A stretch of 45,895 nucleotides of DNA from contig CAKUTL010000007.1 of NCBI GenBank assembly GCA_934692295.1, positions 1 through 45,895 of the forward strand. The letters run 5' to 3'. Positions 1 through 7,663 of the stretch are shown piece after piece. Source of the stretch: an uncultured Candidatus Melainabacteria bacterium. GTDB lineage: Bacteria > Cyanobacteriota > Vampirovibrionia > Gastranaerophilales > Gastranaerophilaceae. The notes below the pieces were generated by a model. It was not told the DNA's origin. It made no database searches and was given only the letters and a program-made list of their open reading frames with translations. The position numbers were made by a program, and so were the translations under genes. Numbering within the stretch: position 1 is the stretch's first letter; each line of letters begins with the position of its first letter.

Positions 1-1
1 T

Positions 2-163
2 AGCTCTTTTAATAACGAACTTTTAGGAGAATACACAACTACTCCAGCAGAAATGAAAAAGTCTTACCAAAAAACAAGCAAAGGCGAAAAAGGAGCATTG
101 AAAGAATACATCAATACAATGAATAGTGGTTATAAATTCAATGAACATCCAACCTTACCGTAA
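2..163 (+). CDS. C-terminal fragment of an unrecognised protein (cut by window edge)
   Basis: An open frame runs from the first bases to the TAA at 161-163 and gives 53 residues ending in NEHPTLP. The 5' end lies outside the window. The visible part is hydrophilic and Lys-rich with no signal or membrane segment. A strong intrinsic terminator follows 14 bases later, which supports this being a real gene end. I do not recognise the family. Confidence 0.6.
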   Translation, partial: SSFNNELLGEYTTTPAEMKKSYQKTSKGEKGALKEYINTMNSGYKFNEHPTLP

Positions 164-177
164 AGTATATAATTATG

Positions 178-213
178 AAAACGGCGGCAGATTGAAAATC
201 TGCCGCCGTTTTA
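178..213 (+). terminator. Intrinsic terminator
   Basis: A 16-base arm (AAAACGGCGGCAGATT), a four-base loop and a perfect complementary arm, ending in TTTT. It sits directly downstream of the partial gene ending at 163. Confidence 0.9.
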
Positions 214-598
214 TATTGATAAAACAGAGGAAAAGTTGACACAAATGTCATCCTGAATTTAGTTCAGGATCTCTAGCTTGGGCGTTCAGCTCAACCCCTC
301 ACCCCTACCCTCTCCCCAAGGAGAGGGTGAAATTTTAAGGAGATTCTGAGGGTAAATTGCAAAATAATATTACCTACTCTACGGCTTATCCCCTCAGAAT
401 GACGTAGTTTGATAAGGGGTTCGGGGACGAAGCCCCTGATGACTCGTTCCATTTAGTCATTCGTGTTTTTCTTTTTCGGTTCTACTTTTTCTTTTTTCAT
501 CGAAATAAAAAAGAAAAAGTGAACAGGGGAATTATCAAACCCTCTCCTTTGCTCCCTCTCCCTTGGAAAGGGAATTATAAAAGAAATAAAAGTCCAGC
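214..598. other. Intergenic repeat island without genes
   Basis: No credible ORF. It holds a palindrome of the 'GTCATCCTGA..TCAGGATCTC' type at 247-276, a CCCTCACCCC/CTCCCCAAGGAGAGGG hairpin at about 294-331, and from 340 on the left arm of the 383-bp inverted repeat. That arm includes a MITE-like element at 412-531. Confidence 0.8.
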
Positions 599-722
599 TT
601 ATCCAGCAATGAATTTTGCCAAAACCTCTGGGAATTTATTTATTAAAGAATCCGCAAATTTTTCTGTATCAATTTGAGTTATTACAACTGACATTAAATC
701 GTCAGGCAATGTTGCTATCATT
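340..722. repeat. Left arm of a 383-bp perfect inverted repeat
   Basis: Its reverse complement matches 10443-10825 base for base where I compared it, with equal arm lengths. The arm covers the intergenic element and the last 41 codons of the helical-repeat gene at 599-1501. The match stops within a short microhomology (AATATTTGCAA) just beyond 722. Confidence 0.9.
412..531. repeat. MITE-like intergenic element, copy 1
   Basis: A roughly 118-bp unit starting ATAAGGGGTTCGGGG and ending AAGAAAAAGTGAA, with an internal TTTTTCTTTTTT / AAAAAAGAAAAA palindrome. A second copy lies inverted at about 10635-10754 (inside the inverted repeat) and a diverged third copy at 31514-31630. No coding capacity is seen. 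Confidence 0.7.
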
Positions 723-1501
723 TTTTGCAAATATTCAGGCTTAATTACTCCCATAGCTTGAATTGTCTCATCTTTTTCTCTTTCTCTGCTTATTATGTGA
801 GTATAAGCATCAGCACTAAATTTTTCATAATACTTTGGTTGAGCACTTGTGATAGCAAGGGTCAAACGTCTTTTTTGCTCCGGTTGAAGATTCATAATTG
901 CTTGCTTGTAGTTTTGGTCGCCCATTTGACTAATTTGAACAACCATTTCTTGTGCATTACCTTGTGCTTCTTCACCTGTAACGCTCTCAATTATTTGTTG
1001 TAAATAGATTTCAGGAAGAGATTGCAAATTTTTTAGTACAAGATCTTTATCCATATCGTGGCTTGTTAGAAGTTTATCAAGTTCTTTTTCCGGCATATTT
1101 TCAATAATTTCTCTTTCTGAAAACATTTGCATTACAGTTTTAACCAACTCTTCCATTGGAATATTTTTCAACAAATCCATCAAGTTATCTTGAGTAAAGA
1201 ATTGCAATCCTTGTAATAAGTCATCTGTTTCTAACATTGGTAAAAGTTTTTCCAATTGTTCAGAGTTCATAGATTGCATAATAATCAGTTTATTTTCAGG
1301 GTCTGCAAGTTGGAATAATTCAATTAATTGTGCAGGATCTGAAAACATATCCGCCGCAAGTTGAATAGCCGCTTGGTTTCCTTGAGCAGCCTCTGCTTGC
1401 AAAATTTCTTCAACAGACTTATCTGCATATGTTTGCAGTCTTGAATCCGGTATATTCAACCGTGTTTGCAGATATTCTAATGTTGAAATTGCTAATGACA
1501 T
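599..1501 (-). CDS. Helical-repeat protein of unknown function (MgtE-N/FliG-like repeats)
   Basis: A 300-residue acidic, all-helical protein with no signal peptide or membrane segment. From about residue 55 it consists of degenerate ~25-residue units built like 'LEKLLPMLETDDLLQGL' and 'LMDLLKNIPMEELVKTV', the pattern of MgtE N-terminal and FliG middle-domain superhelices. By analogy it is a protein-protein interaction scaffold, but no partner is visible. GAGG sits 9-10 bases upstream of the ATG. Its last 41 codons are duplicated in inverted orientation at 10444-10566. The flagellar resemblance is structural only; no flagellar gene is in the window. Confidence 0.75.
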   Translation of the reverse strand: MSLAISTLEYLQTRLNIPDSRLQTYADKSVEEILQAEAAQGNQAAIQLAADMFSDPAQLIELFQLADPENKLIIMQSMNSEQLEKLLPMLETDDLLQGLQFFTQDNLMDLLKNIPMEELVKTVMQMFSEREIIENMPEKELDKLLTSHDMDKDLVLKNLQSLPEIYLQQIIESVTGEEAQGNAQEMVVQISQMGDQNYKQAIMNLQPEQKRRLTLAITSAQPKYYEKFSADAYTHIISREREKDETIQAMGVIKPEYLQKMIATLPDDLMSVVITQIDTEKFADSLINKFPEVLAKFIAG

Positions 1502-1734
1502 GTCAAAACCTCAGAGTACTCTTTTGTATAATTTATCGGATTAATTTTGAGGAAAGTTTAATTATTTGCTATAATTGTAACATTAAGTAATAAATCGGTA
1601 AAAACTTTATATAGTGTACTTTTTACCTTAAATAAAATTGTTAACTTCTGTAAAAATTTCTCGAAATTGTAACAAAACTTCATGGTTTTTGGTTTTTATA
1701 TAAGTAAGGGAAATTAACATAAAGGAATGGAAAA

Positions 1735-2004
1735 ATGAGTTTCGATGTAAATATTGGACGGGCTCAACCGGTAATTAAAGCAGCTGCTAATATGAACAAC
1801 GACGGCGGAAGTGGTGGCAATACCGGCTATATGATGCGGGGTCGGAAAAAACAAGAACAAAAAGAAGGTAAAAGTTTGTTTGATTCTGATTCAATGGTTG
1901 ATTCTTTCGAAATGGTTTCTAAACTTCCGAGAAAAGATTTTGAAGAATCTATGGGATTAAAAAATTCTTGGTTAGAAAACTTTGTTTCTAAGTTTACAAA
2001 ATAA
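1735..2004 (+). CDS. Small hypothetical protein
   Basis: 89 residues starting MSFDVNIGRAQPV, with a Gly/Asn-rich stretch (residues 20-32), a basic RGRKKQEQKEGK patch and an acidic helical C-terminus. There is no signal peptide. AGGAATGG upstream of the ATG is a usable ribosome binding site. It lies alone between the divergent helical-repeat gene and the Lrp gene. I do not recognise a family; the compositional bias argues against chance but function is open. Confidence 0.6.
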   Translation: MSFDVNIGRAQPVIKAAANMNNDGGSGGNTGYMMRGRKKQEQKEGKSLFDSDSMVDSFEMVSKLPRKDFEESMGLKNSWLENFVSKFTK

Positions 2005-2057
2005 GACATCTCCTGTTTTTTTGATATAATCAAAGAAAATACGGGAGATTTTTTATT

Positions 2058-2540
2058 ATGAGAGATGAGTTGTTATCCATTTTGGAAAAAAACAGCAGAA
2101 TTGATTTTAACGAACTGGCTATCCTATTAGGTACTACGGAAGAAAAGGTTTTAGAAGAGATTTCAGCGTTAGAAAATGAAGGTATTATTTGCGGTTATCA
2201 CACCCTAATAAATTGGGAAAAAACTTCTATTGAAAAAGTTATGGCGTTGATAGAAGTCAAGGTTACACCTCAACGTGGACGTGGGTTCGATAATATTGCT
2301 GAAAGGATTTATAATTATCCGGAAGTTAAGGCGGTGTATTTGATTTCCGGCGGATACGATTTGATGGTAATTTTGGAAGAAAAAACATTAAAAGAAATTG
2401 CAAATTTTGTATCTGACAAACTTTCAACCTTGGATTCTGTTTTGAGTACAGCAACTCACTTTATCCTAAAAAAATACAAAGACCACGGAACTGTTTTGAA
2501 CAAAGAAGAAAAAGACGAACGTGAGGTAATTACTCCATGA
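2058..2540 (+). CDS. Lrp/AsnC-family transcriptional regulator
   Basis: A 160-residue DNA-binding regulator. The N-terminal winged helix-turn-helix covers residues 1-50 (FNELAILLGTTEEKVLEEISALENEGII), followed by a RAM ligand-binding domain (VKAVYLISGGYDLMVILE, about 90-110). Family members bind amino acids and control amino-acid metabolism. The gene overlaps the following aminotransferase by 4 bases (ATGA), so the two are translationally coupled, and the regulator probably senses a substrate or product of that enzyme. A TATAAT box at 2025-2030 and GGGAG at 2043-2047 precede the ATG. The C-terminal ~15 residues are a charged extension. Confidence 0.9.
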   Translation: MRDELLSILEKNSRIDFNELAILLGTTEEKVLEEISALENEGIICGYHTLINWEKTSIEKVMALIEVKVTPQRGRGFDNIAERIYNYPEVKAVYLISGGYDLMVILEEKTLKEIANFVSDKLSTLDSVLSTATHFILKKYKDHGTVLNKEEKDEREVITP

Positions 2541-3718
2541 GGAATTTTCTATCAAAAACAGTTGTAGGAATTAAGCCATCCGGAATTAGAAAATTCTTTG
2601 ACCTTGTTAGCGAAATGAAAGATGCAATTTCGCTAGGGGTTGGAGAACCGGATTTTGATACTCCTTGGCATATTAGAGATGAGGGTATTTACGCACTTGA
2701 ACGTGGTAAAACGTTCTACACTTCTAATGCAGGATTGAAGGATTTGAGAATTGAAATTTCAAACTTCTTAAATCGTTCTTATAATTTGAACTACAATCCG
2801 GATGATGAAATTCTTGTAACCGTTGGAGGTTCAGAAGCTATTGATATTGGTCTTCGAGCCGTAATTGACGCCGGAGATGAGGTTATTATTCCGCAGCCTT
2901 CTTATGTTTCTTATGAACCTTGTTCAGTTTTGACAGGTGCAAAGCCTGTAATAATTAACTTGAAAGAAGAAAACGAATTCCGTCTAACAGCAAAAGAATT
3001 AGAAGACGCAATTACAGACAAAACAAAAGTTTTAATTCTTCCATTTCCAAATAATCCGACAGGTTCTATTATGGAGCAAAAGGATTTAGAAGAAATTGCA
3101 AAAGTTGTAATTAAGCATGATATTTTGGTTATGACAGATGAAATCTATTCTGCTTTAACCTACAAAGAAAAACATGTTTCAATCGCAGAAATTGCCGGCA
3201 TGAAAGAAAGAACTATTTATATCAACGGTTTTTCTAAAGCGTACGCAATGACAGGTTGGAGATTAGGGTACGCTTGCGGACCAAAAGAAATAATTAAGCA
3301 AATGACCAAAATCCACCAATTTGCGATAATGTGTGCCCCAACATCAAGCCAATATGCCGCAATTGAAGCTATCAAAAATGGGGATGAAGATGTTAAAATG
3401 ATGCGACAAGCATATAATCAACGCCGAAGATTTTTGATGAATGCTTTCAAAAAAATGGGATTGCAATGTTTTGAACCATTTGGAGCGTTTTATGTTTTCC
3501 CTTGTATAAAAGAATTCGGATTGACAAGTGAAGAATTTGCAACAAGATTTTTAAAAGAAGAAAAAGTTGCACTTGTTCCCGGAACAGCATTTGGAGAATG
3601 CGGAGAAGGTTATTTGAGAATATCTTACGCATATTCTCTAGACAACTTAAAACTTGCTCTTTCACGATTGGAAAGATTTATAACAAAGTTGAGAGAAGAA
3701 AAACGTATTACAAATTAG
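2537..3718 (+). CDS. PLP-dependent class I/II aminotransferase (PatA/aromatic type)
   Basis: 393 residues, normal for fold-type I aminotransferases. Visible active-site elements are PNNPTG with Asn173, DEIY (Asp201, Tyr204), the Schiff-base lysine Lys234 in NGFSKAYAMTGWRLGY, and a C-terminal Arg in YLRISYAYS that binds the substrate carboxylate. It transfers amino groups between amino acids and 2-oxoacids in the cytoplasm. Sequence style (GVGEPDFDTP, FYTSNAGL) fits the PatA/AraT group, but substrate cannot be read from sequence. The start overlaps the Lrp gene; the stop overlaps the convergent toxin gene by 11 bases. Confidence 0.92.
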   Translation: MRNFLSKTVVGIKPSGIRKFFDLVSEMKDAISLGVGEPDFDTPWHIRDEGIYALERGKTFYTSNAGLKDLRIEISNFLNRSYNLNYNPDDEILVTVGGSEAIDIGLRAVIDAGDEVIIPQPSYVSYEPCSVLTGAKPVIINLKEENEFRLTAKELEDAITDKTKVLILPFPNNPTGSIMEQKDLEEIAKVVIKHDILVMTDEIYSALTYKEKHVSIAEIAGMKERTIYINGFSKAYAMTGWRLGYACGPKEIIKQMTKIHQFAIMCAPTSSQYAAIEAIKNGDEDVKMMRQAYNQRRRFLMNAFKKMGLQCFEPFGAFYVFPCIKEFGLTSEEFATRFLKEEKVALVPGTAFGECGEGYLRISYAYSLDNLKLALSRLERFITKLREEKRITN

Positions 3719-4007
3719 AACAAATATCTTGGTAAGACGGTAGAACTCTCAATATATGCAAAGAATTATCAACTATAGTATAAACAACCAGATACCTCTT
3801 TTTAATTACGTAAAACCTTACATTTTTATATGTAAAATCTTTTCTGATTGTTCCAATATTGGGATTTGAGCATAAAAGACTGAATTTGCCATAGAAAGTT
3901 TTTACTAGCTGCAAAGCCGCTTTTTTATTATCTATAGCGATGTAATCTGCAATTAACAACATATCTTTTTGTGCTGCATTTTCAATGATTAGAGAATAAT
4001 TATTCAT
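3708..4007 (-). CDS. ParE/RelE-superfamily toxin
   Basis: 99 residues with the ParE/RelE layout: two N-terminal helices (AAQKDMLLIADYIA), then a beta sheet with RKDFTYKNVRFYVIKKRYLVVYTIV and a C-terminal ILRVLPSYQD, the typical 'hIhrVhhgrqd' end. Such toxins either poison gyrase (ParE) or cleave mRNA on ribosomes (RelE); this one looks closer to ParE. The start overlaps the antitoxin gene by 8 bases, the usual coupling. Its 3' end runs 11 bases into the convergent aminotransferase gene. Confidence 0.85.
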   Translation of the reverse strand: MNNYSLIIENAAQKDMLLIADYIAIDNKKAALQLVKTFYGKFSLLCSNPNIGTIRKDFTYKNVRFYVIKKRYLVVYTIVDNSLHILRVLPSYQDICSNL

Positions 4008-4245
4008 ATCTTTCTATCATTTCATTCATTACTGAATGCCCATCTCTATAGTTCCCTTGTTCAAGGTCAGATAGTCCGACTTCAATATCTTGGTTCAGTT
4101 GAGCAATTCTGCTTTGAGAAATGCCCTCTTTTGCCGCTAATAATCTTAATGCCTCTCGAATAACTTCACTAACAGAGTTATATAGACCGGTTGCAACTTT
4201 GTCTTGGACAAATTTTTCTAAAGTTGGCGTAAGAGATATGTTCAT
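4000..4245 (-). CDS. ParD-like ribbon-helix-helix antitoxin
   Basis: 81 residues: an N-terminal ribbon (MNISLTPTLEKFV) followed by two helices (NSVSEVIREALRLLAAKEG) that form the RHH DNA-binding fold, then a C-terminal toxin-binding tail. 'YNSVSEVIREALRLL' is the classic ParD/CopG signature. It should neutralise the toxin encoded downstream and repress its own promoter, where a perfect palindrome overlaps the -10. AGGTGA precedes the ATG. Confidence 0.9.
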   Translation of the reverse strand: MNISLTPTLEKFVQDKVATGLYNSVSEVIREALRLLAAKEGISQSRIAQLNQDIEVGLSDLEQGNYRDGHSVMNEMIERYE

Positions 4246-4268
4246 AAATTCACCTTTATTTTAATAAC

Positions 4269-4310
4269 ATAATATAGCTATATTATAACAATTTTTGTTA
4301 TTTTATGCAA
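4269..4310 (-). promoter_or_regulatory. Toxin-antitoxin promoter and operator
   Basis: On the minus strand TTGCAT (4310-4305) and TATAAT (4287-4282) are separated by 17 bases. A perfect 18-bp palindrome, ATAATATAGCTATATTAT, lies at 4269-4286 and overlaps the -10, the expected place for RHH antitoxin autorepression. Confidence 0.75.
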
Positions 4311-4365
4311 TTATTCAAGCATAAATATTTACAAGATAAAATATCATAAGCCAAAGAATTAAACC

Positions 4366-5064
4366 TTACAACCTAGAAAAATAATCTGTTGCTTTATCTG
4401 CCCTAACGAAATTAACCTCTGGAAATCTTCGTTGTAAATCATCAATGATTTTGTAATAAGCATCATTAACAATAACATGTTTAATTCCGCTATCTTCAAT
4501 TAACTTTGATTTTTCTCCGACAAGGATAAATGAACCATTTCGATAGGCACACCCGCCGGAAGTGCCTAAACCGGCTCCCACACCTTGAATTAGGTCTTTA
4601 GGAATAGCAAGAGGAGCGGTAAAGAAATTTTTTGTTTTGTCTATACCATTAGATAATAGGGAATTTAATTCGCTTAACTGTTCTGAGAGATTTCCTTTTG
4701 CCATACCATGGGCATCAAATTTTTGTCCGATTTTTCCTGACAGAGAGTTCAGATAAACCATCGCATCAAGATTAACATCTACAGGAGGTTTAATATTTGG
4801 GAAGGCTTTTCTATATAAAGCCTTCAGTTCACCCTTGTCAAACCCTTTAGCGATAGTAGAACTATCCAAAATTTCGCAAGCACTTTTTAAGTCTTTTCCC
4901 TCCAGTTTAACAAATTTATCCAAACTTGATTCCGGCAAAGATTCTAATATATACGGATTTTTAAGACTAAATTTAATTTTTGCAGGTAAGTGTTGAGTCC
5001 CATTTGTTGAAATTGGTACACCTTTTTTAATTCCCGCTAAAATAACTTTTCCTAAATTTCCCAT
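4366..5064 (-). CDS. Unknown protein, possible effector-like family
   Basis: 232 residues with no signal peptide and a short basic amphipathic start (MGNLGKVILAGIKKGVP) reminiscent of the starts of the genes at 14670 and 15969. The middle is helical; the C-terminus (AYRNGSFILVGEKSKLIEDSG, then VIVNDAYYKIIDDL and a final YFSRL) looks like a compact alpha/beta domain. No Shine-Dalgarno is seen; the ATG follows an AT-rich TTTATTATATATA stretch. I do not recognise a family. Confidence 0.6.
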   Translation of the reverse strand: MGNLGKVILAGIKKGVPISTNGTQHLPAKIKFSLKNPYILESLPESSLDKFVKLEGKDLKSACEILDSSTIAKGFDKGELKALYRKAFPNIKPPVDVNLDAMVYLNSLSGKIGQKFDAHGMAKGNLSEQLSELNSLLSNGIDKTKNFFTAPLAIPKDLIQGVGAGLGTSGGCAYRNGSFILVGEKSKLIEDSGIKHVIVNDAYYKIIDDLQRRFPEVNFVRADKATDYFSRL

Positions 5065-5172
5065 TATATATAATAAAACATTTAAAGTTTAAAAATTGCT
5101 AAACGTGAAGAAGGAGAAAATTGTATATAAACAAAGATATTGCGATATAATAGAGTAAAGGAATTTATTAAA

Positions 5173-5715
5173 ATGTATTATACTTCGACATACAAATCTC
5201 CGATTGGGGAATTAACACTTGCTTGCGATGTAAAAGAAAATCTTGTTGGACTTTGGTTAAAAGGGCAAAAATATTTTTTAGATACCGTATGGTCGGAAGT
5301 TATAGAAAATAACGAGCTTAGGATATTTAAAACTGCGAAAATGTGGTTAGACCGGTATTTTGCAGGAGAAAAACCAGAGATTTCAGAACTTTCACTTGCC
5401 CCTATTGGAAACCCTTTTAGACAAAGAGTTTGGAAAATACTTCGTGAAATTCCATATGGCGAGGTTTGGACTTATGGAGATATTGCCAAAATTATCGCAA
5501 AAGAACGAGGCAAAGAAAGAATGTCCGCTCAAGCTGTTGGCGGAGCAATTGGACATAACCCAATATCTATAATTATTCCTTGCCATAGAGTTGTTGGGGC
5601 TAGTGGCAATTTGACAGGATATGCCGGAGGAATAAAAACTAAAATAGCTCTATTAAAACACGAAGGGGTAAATATGGAAAATTTATTTATTCCCAAACAT
5701 AGCACTGCACCATAG
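5173..5715 (+). CDS. ogt: Methylated-DNA--protein-cysteine methyltransferase
   Basis: 180 residues. It removes methyl groups from O6-methylguanine in DNA by irreversible transfer to its own cysteine. The acceptor Cys137 is in IPCHRVVG; the DNA-binding helix with the arginine finger (SAQAVGGAIGHNP) precedes it, and a small ribonuclease-like N-domain starts at YKSPIGELTLACD. An upstream TTG at 5140 keeps the frame open, but it overlaps a TATAAT box (5146-5151). AAGGA at 5157-5161 favours this ATG, and families start near 'YTSPIGEL'. Probably a single-gene unit. Confidence 0.93.
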   Translation: MYYTSTYKSPIGELTLACDVKENLVGLWLKGQKYFLDTVWSEVIENNELRIFKTAKMWLDRYFAGEKPEISELSLAPIGNPFRQRVWKILREIPYGEVWTYGDIAKIIAKERGKERMSAQAVGGAIGHNPISIIIPCHRVVGASGNLTGYAGGIKTKIALLKHEGVNMENLFIPKHSTAP

Positions 5716-5730
5716 TAATATTATAACTCT

Positions 5731-5893
5731 AGCGGAAGCCAAGTAGGTACTATGCCTCTAATTCTCAACTCTGTTTCGCAAAGAGTCATAGCAACGAGAG
5801 TCGAACTCGCAATATACGAGTTCTCGTCAATATCTCCAACAAATTAAAAAAGAGTCGATAAACGACTCTTTTTTAATTAGCGGAAGACGAGGA
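5731..5893. repeat. tRNA-Gly-derived tandem repeat, copy 1
   Basis: About 93% identical to 6054-6216. It begins with the acceptor end of tRNA-Gly (GCGGAAG), carries two hairpins (around 5748-5791 and 5794-5827), an intrinsic terminator (5846-5874) and ends with 12-13 bases matching the tRNA 3' end (GCGGAAGACGAG). It shows no ORF. It is either a decayed duplication of the tRNA 3' region or a small structured RNA with its own terminator. Confidence 0.7.
5846..5874. terminator. Bidirectional intrinsic terminator
   Basis: AAAAAAGAGTCG, ATAA loop, CGACTC and TTTTTT; A and T tracts on both sides make it usable from either strand. It is the copy-1 equivalent of the terminator behind tRNA-Gly. Confidence 0.7.
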
Positions 5894-6053
5894 CTTCAGC
5901 AACAGCGTAAGCGATCAACACGAGCTTTTACGCTGTTGCGTACCCCTTGTGGGTAGAACTCAAATTGTTGCGAACAACATGAGCAACAATTCCGAGTTCG
6001 AGGATGTCTTCTGCGAAAAATAAATAGAGAGTCTATAAATAGACTCTCTATGG
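5894..6053. other. Spacer between tRNA-Gly-derived repeats with hairpins
   Basis: No gene. It has a 12-bp-stem hairpin (GCAACAGCGTAA ... TTACGCTGTTGC, about 5899-5939), a second around 5964-5991 (AATTGTTGC ... GCAACAATT) and a perfect hairpin AGAGAGTCTAT/ATAGACTCTCT at 6025-6050. Confidence 0.6.
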
Positions 6054-6216
6054 AGCGGAAGCCAAGTAGGTACTATGGCTCTAATGCTCAACTCCGTTTC
6101 GCAAAGAGCCATAGCAACGAGAGTCGAACTCGCAACATACGAGTTCTCGCCAATATCTCCATACAAATTAAAAAAGAGTCGATAAACGACTCTTTTTTAA
6201 TAAGCGGAAGACGAGA
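6054..6216. repeat. tRNA-Gly-derived tandem repeat, copy 2
   Basis: Same structure as copy 1. Its right end is the true 3' end of the tRNA-Gly gene. The 10-bp stem CTATGGCTCT/AGAGCCATAG is perfect here and carries a mismatch in copy 1. Confidence 0.7.
6170..6198 (-). terminator. Terminator of tRNA-Gly
   Basis: GAGTCG-TTAT-CGACTC stem flanked by A6 and T6, five bases past the tRNA 3' end on the minus strand. Confidence 0.8.
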
Positions 6217-6275
6217 CTCGAACTCGCGACAGCCTGCTTGGAAGGCAGACGCTCTACCAACTGAGCTACTTCCGC
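6204..6275 (-). tRNA. tRNA-Gly (TCC)
   Basis: Reads GCGGAAG...CTTCCGC as a seven-pair acceptor stem, D arm GCTCAGTTGGTAGAGC, anticodon loop CTTCCAA (anticodon TCC, reading GGA/GGG) and T loop TTCGAGT. CCA is not encoded. A terminator follows immediately. Confidence 0.95.
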
Positions 6276-6337
6276 ATAAATATTCAATTGTTACTCGTTT
6301 ATTCTACAATAAAACTTTTTTAAAATCAAGACATTTA

Positions 6338-6982
6338 TCAAATAACTTTAAACAAGGTTTTATCAATATTTTCAAATTTGTAGTTAAATACTTTTAAACG
6401 TTTTAGCAAATTAATTATTTCAGAAATTTTGTCATAACATTCTTCATTGTATTTAAAATATATCGAATATTCATCAATTCTATTTTCTACATTTATTCTC
6501 AAAATAAGTTTGATATTTTCATTTCTTATTAGCAAGGGGCGTTTCCAATGTTCATTACTATCTGTTACATCTTTAACGATACACTCGATTTTTAAAATTT
6601 TAGAAATATCATACTCTCTAAATAACAAGTTAGGAACTCCTGACCTCGCTCCATGAGCTTCAACAGAACGTGGGTTATTATTTATAAGCCGAAGTAATTT
6701 ATTTTGGTGAGCAATCTTAATATCTGTTATAAAAAATTTATTAGGACTATAGCGTGTAAACAAAGTGTGTAAAAGAAGGATATTTGATAATAATATTAGT
6801 GCTAAATCAATATACCAATTGAACATTCTGAAAACTACACATAACGGACTTAACATCCACAATAATAAAGGAATAGCAAAGCTGTACTCTCTACTAGATT
6901 GAATATTAGTTACAGAATATTCTTCTATCTCAGAATTAAATGAGTTGAAAGGTCTAAATTTTGAGATTCTATCTAAATCCAT
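6338..6982 (-). CDS. Membrane protein with PH-like cytoplasmic domain, unknown function
   Basis: About 214 residues. Two hydrophobic segments (YSFAIPLLLWMLSPLCVVFRMF and IDLALILLSNILLLHTLF, about residues 34-76) form a membrane hairpin; the rest is a beta-rich domain (FFITDIKIAHQNKLLRLI, IKLILRINVENRIDEYSIYF) ending in a helix, the arrangement of bacterial PH/YdbS-like proteins. I chose ATG at 6982; an in-frame TTG at 6988 adds two residues. No Shine-Dalgarno is obvious. Function unknown; the domain guess is from the hydropathy pattern only. Confidence 0.6.
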   Translation of the reverse strand: MDLDRISKFRPFNSFNSEIEEYSVTNIQSSREYSFAIPLLLWMLSPLCVVFRMFNWYIDLALILLSNILLLHTLFTRYSPNKFFITDIKIAHQNKLLRLINNNPRSVEAHGARSGVPNLLFREYDISKILKIECIVKDVTDSNEHWKRPLLIRNENIKLILRINVENRIDEYSIYFKYNEECYDKISEIINLLKRLKVFNYKFENIDKTLFKVI

Positions 6983-7317
6983 AGCCAATAAAATATCATA
7001 AATACCGTATTATATCAATTAATACTTTGTAATTAGTAGAAAATGCCAACTTCAGATGCCAAAATTTTATTCTTTAGAATGGTGAAATCTACTGGCATGA
7101 CCGTTTATTATATATATGTAAGTTCGGAGTGTCCAAGCACTTTTTCGGGGTTGCGACAAGATTTTTTCTTTTTGCGGTTTGGTTTAAAACCTTCGGACTT
7201 ACGCCTTAAATAAGAAAATTTTTCATGTTTTATAACTTCCGGTTTGTTCTTGTCGTATTGCAAGACAAACCTTTTTATTTTATAATCGCTCTTGTAGAAA
7301 ATATAGGAGTATTTATT
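6983..7317. other. Gene-free stretch with a possible structured RNA
   Basis: No convincing ORF on either strand. From 7119 to about 7203 a long stem closes: GTAAGTTCGG pairs along its whole length with TTCGGACTTAC (two G-U pairs), enclosing a small AGTG/CACT hairpin and a GGTTTGGTTTAAAACC hairpin. It may be a small RNA or the 5' leader of the parvulin gene. No known RNA family was recognised. Confidence 0.35.
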
Positions 7318-7599
7318 ATGACAACAGAAGTTAGAGCAAGTCATATTCTTGTTAAAACAGAAAAAGAAGCTCAAGATTTATATGATGAAATTAAAAATGG
7401 TAAGTCATTTGCTGAAGCTGCTCAAGAAAATTCTCTTTGCCCTTCAGGTCAAAATGGTGGCGATTTAGGTTTCTTCGGTAAAGGCATGATGGTTAAACCT
7501 TTTGAAGATGCTGCTTTTTCTTTAGAAGTTGGTGAACTTTCTCAACCAGTGGAAACTCAATTCGGTTGGCATTTAATCGAAGTTACTGGCAAACACTAA
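7318..7599 (+). CDS. Parvulin-type peptidyl-prolyl isomerase
   Basis: 93 residues, a stand-alone parvulin domain with no signal peptide, so cytoplasmic. It catalyses cis-trans isomerisation of Xaa-Pro bonds. Family marks are RASHILVKTEKEAQ with the active-site His, the FAEAAQENSLCPSGQNGGDLGFF block and the end FGWHLIEV. The frame is open upstream to 7225, but GGAG 9-10 bases before this ATG and the conserved start decide it. A terminator follows at 7612-7640. Confidence 0.93.
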   Translation: MTTEVRASHILVKTEKEAQDLYDEIKNGKSFAEAAQENSLCPSGQNGGDLGFFGKGMMVKPFEDAAFSLEVGELSQPVETQFGWHLIEVTGKH

Positions 7600-7611
7600 T
7601 AGATTTTTTGT

Positions 7612-7640
7612 AGAGCCGATTTCATAATCGGCTCTTTTTT
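7612..7640 (+). terminator. Intrinsic terminator of the parvulin gene
   Basis: AGAGCCGATT, a four-base loop, AATCGGCTCT and TTTTTT, 12 bases beyond the stop. Confidence 0.9.
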
Positions 7641-7663
7641 AATTATAAAATTGGAGCAAAATT

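Noticed and set aside
725..1003. 92-codon plus-strand frame
   Set aside because: Antisense to the helical-repeat gene, biased composition, no SD.
5960..6397. Open frames through the tRNA-Gly region
   Set aside because: They run through tRNA and repeat sequence and do not resemble proteins.
7108..7374. 88-codon minus-strand frame overlapping the parvulin start
   Set aside because: It overlaps the conserved parvulin start, has no SD and no recognisable domain.
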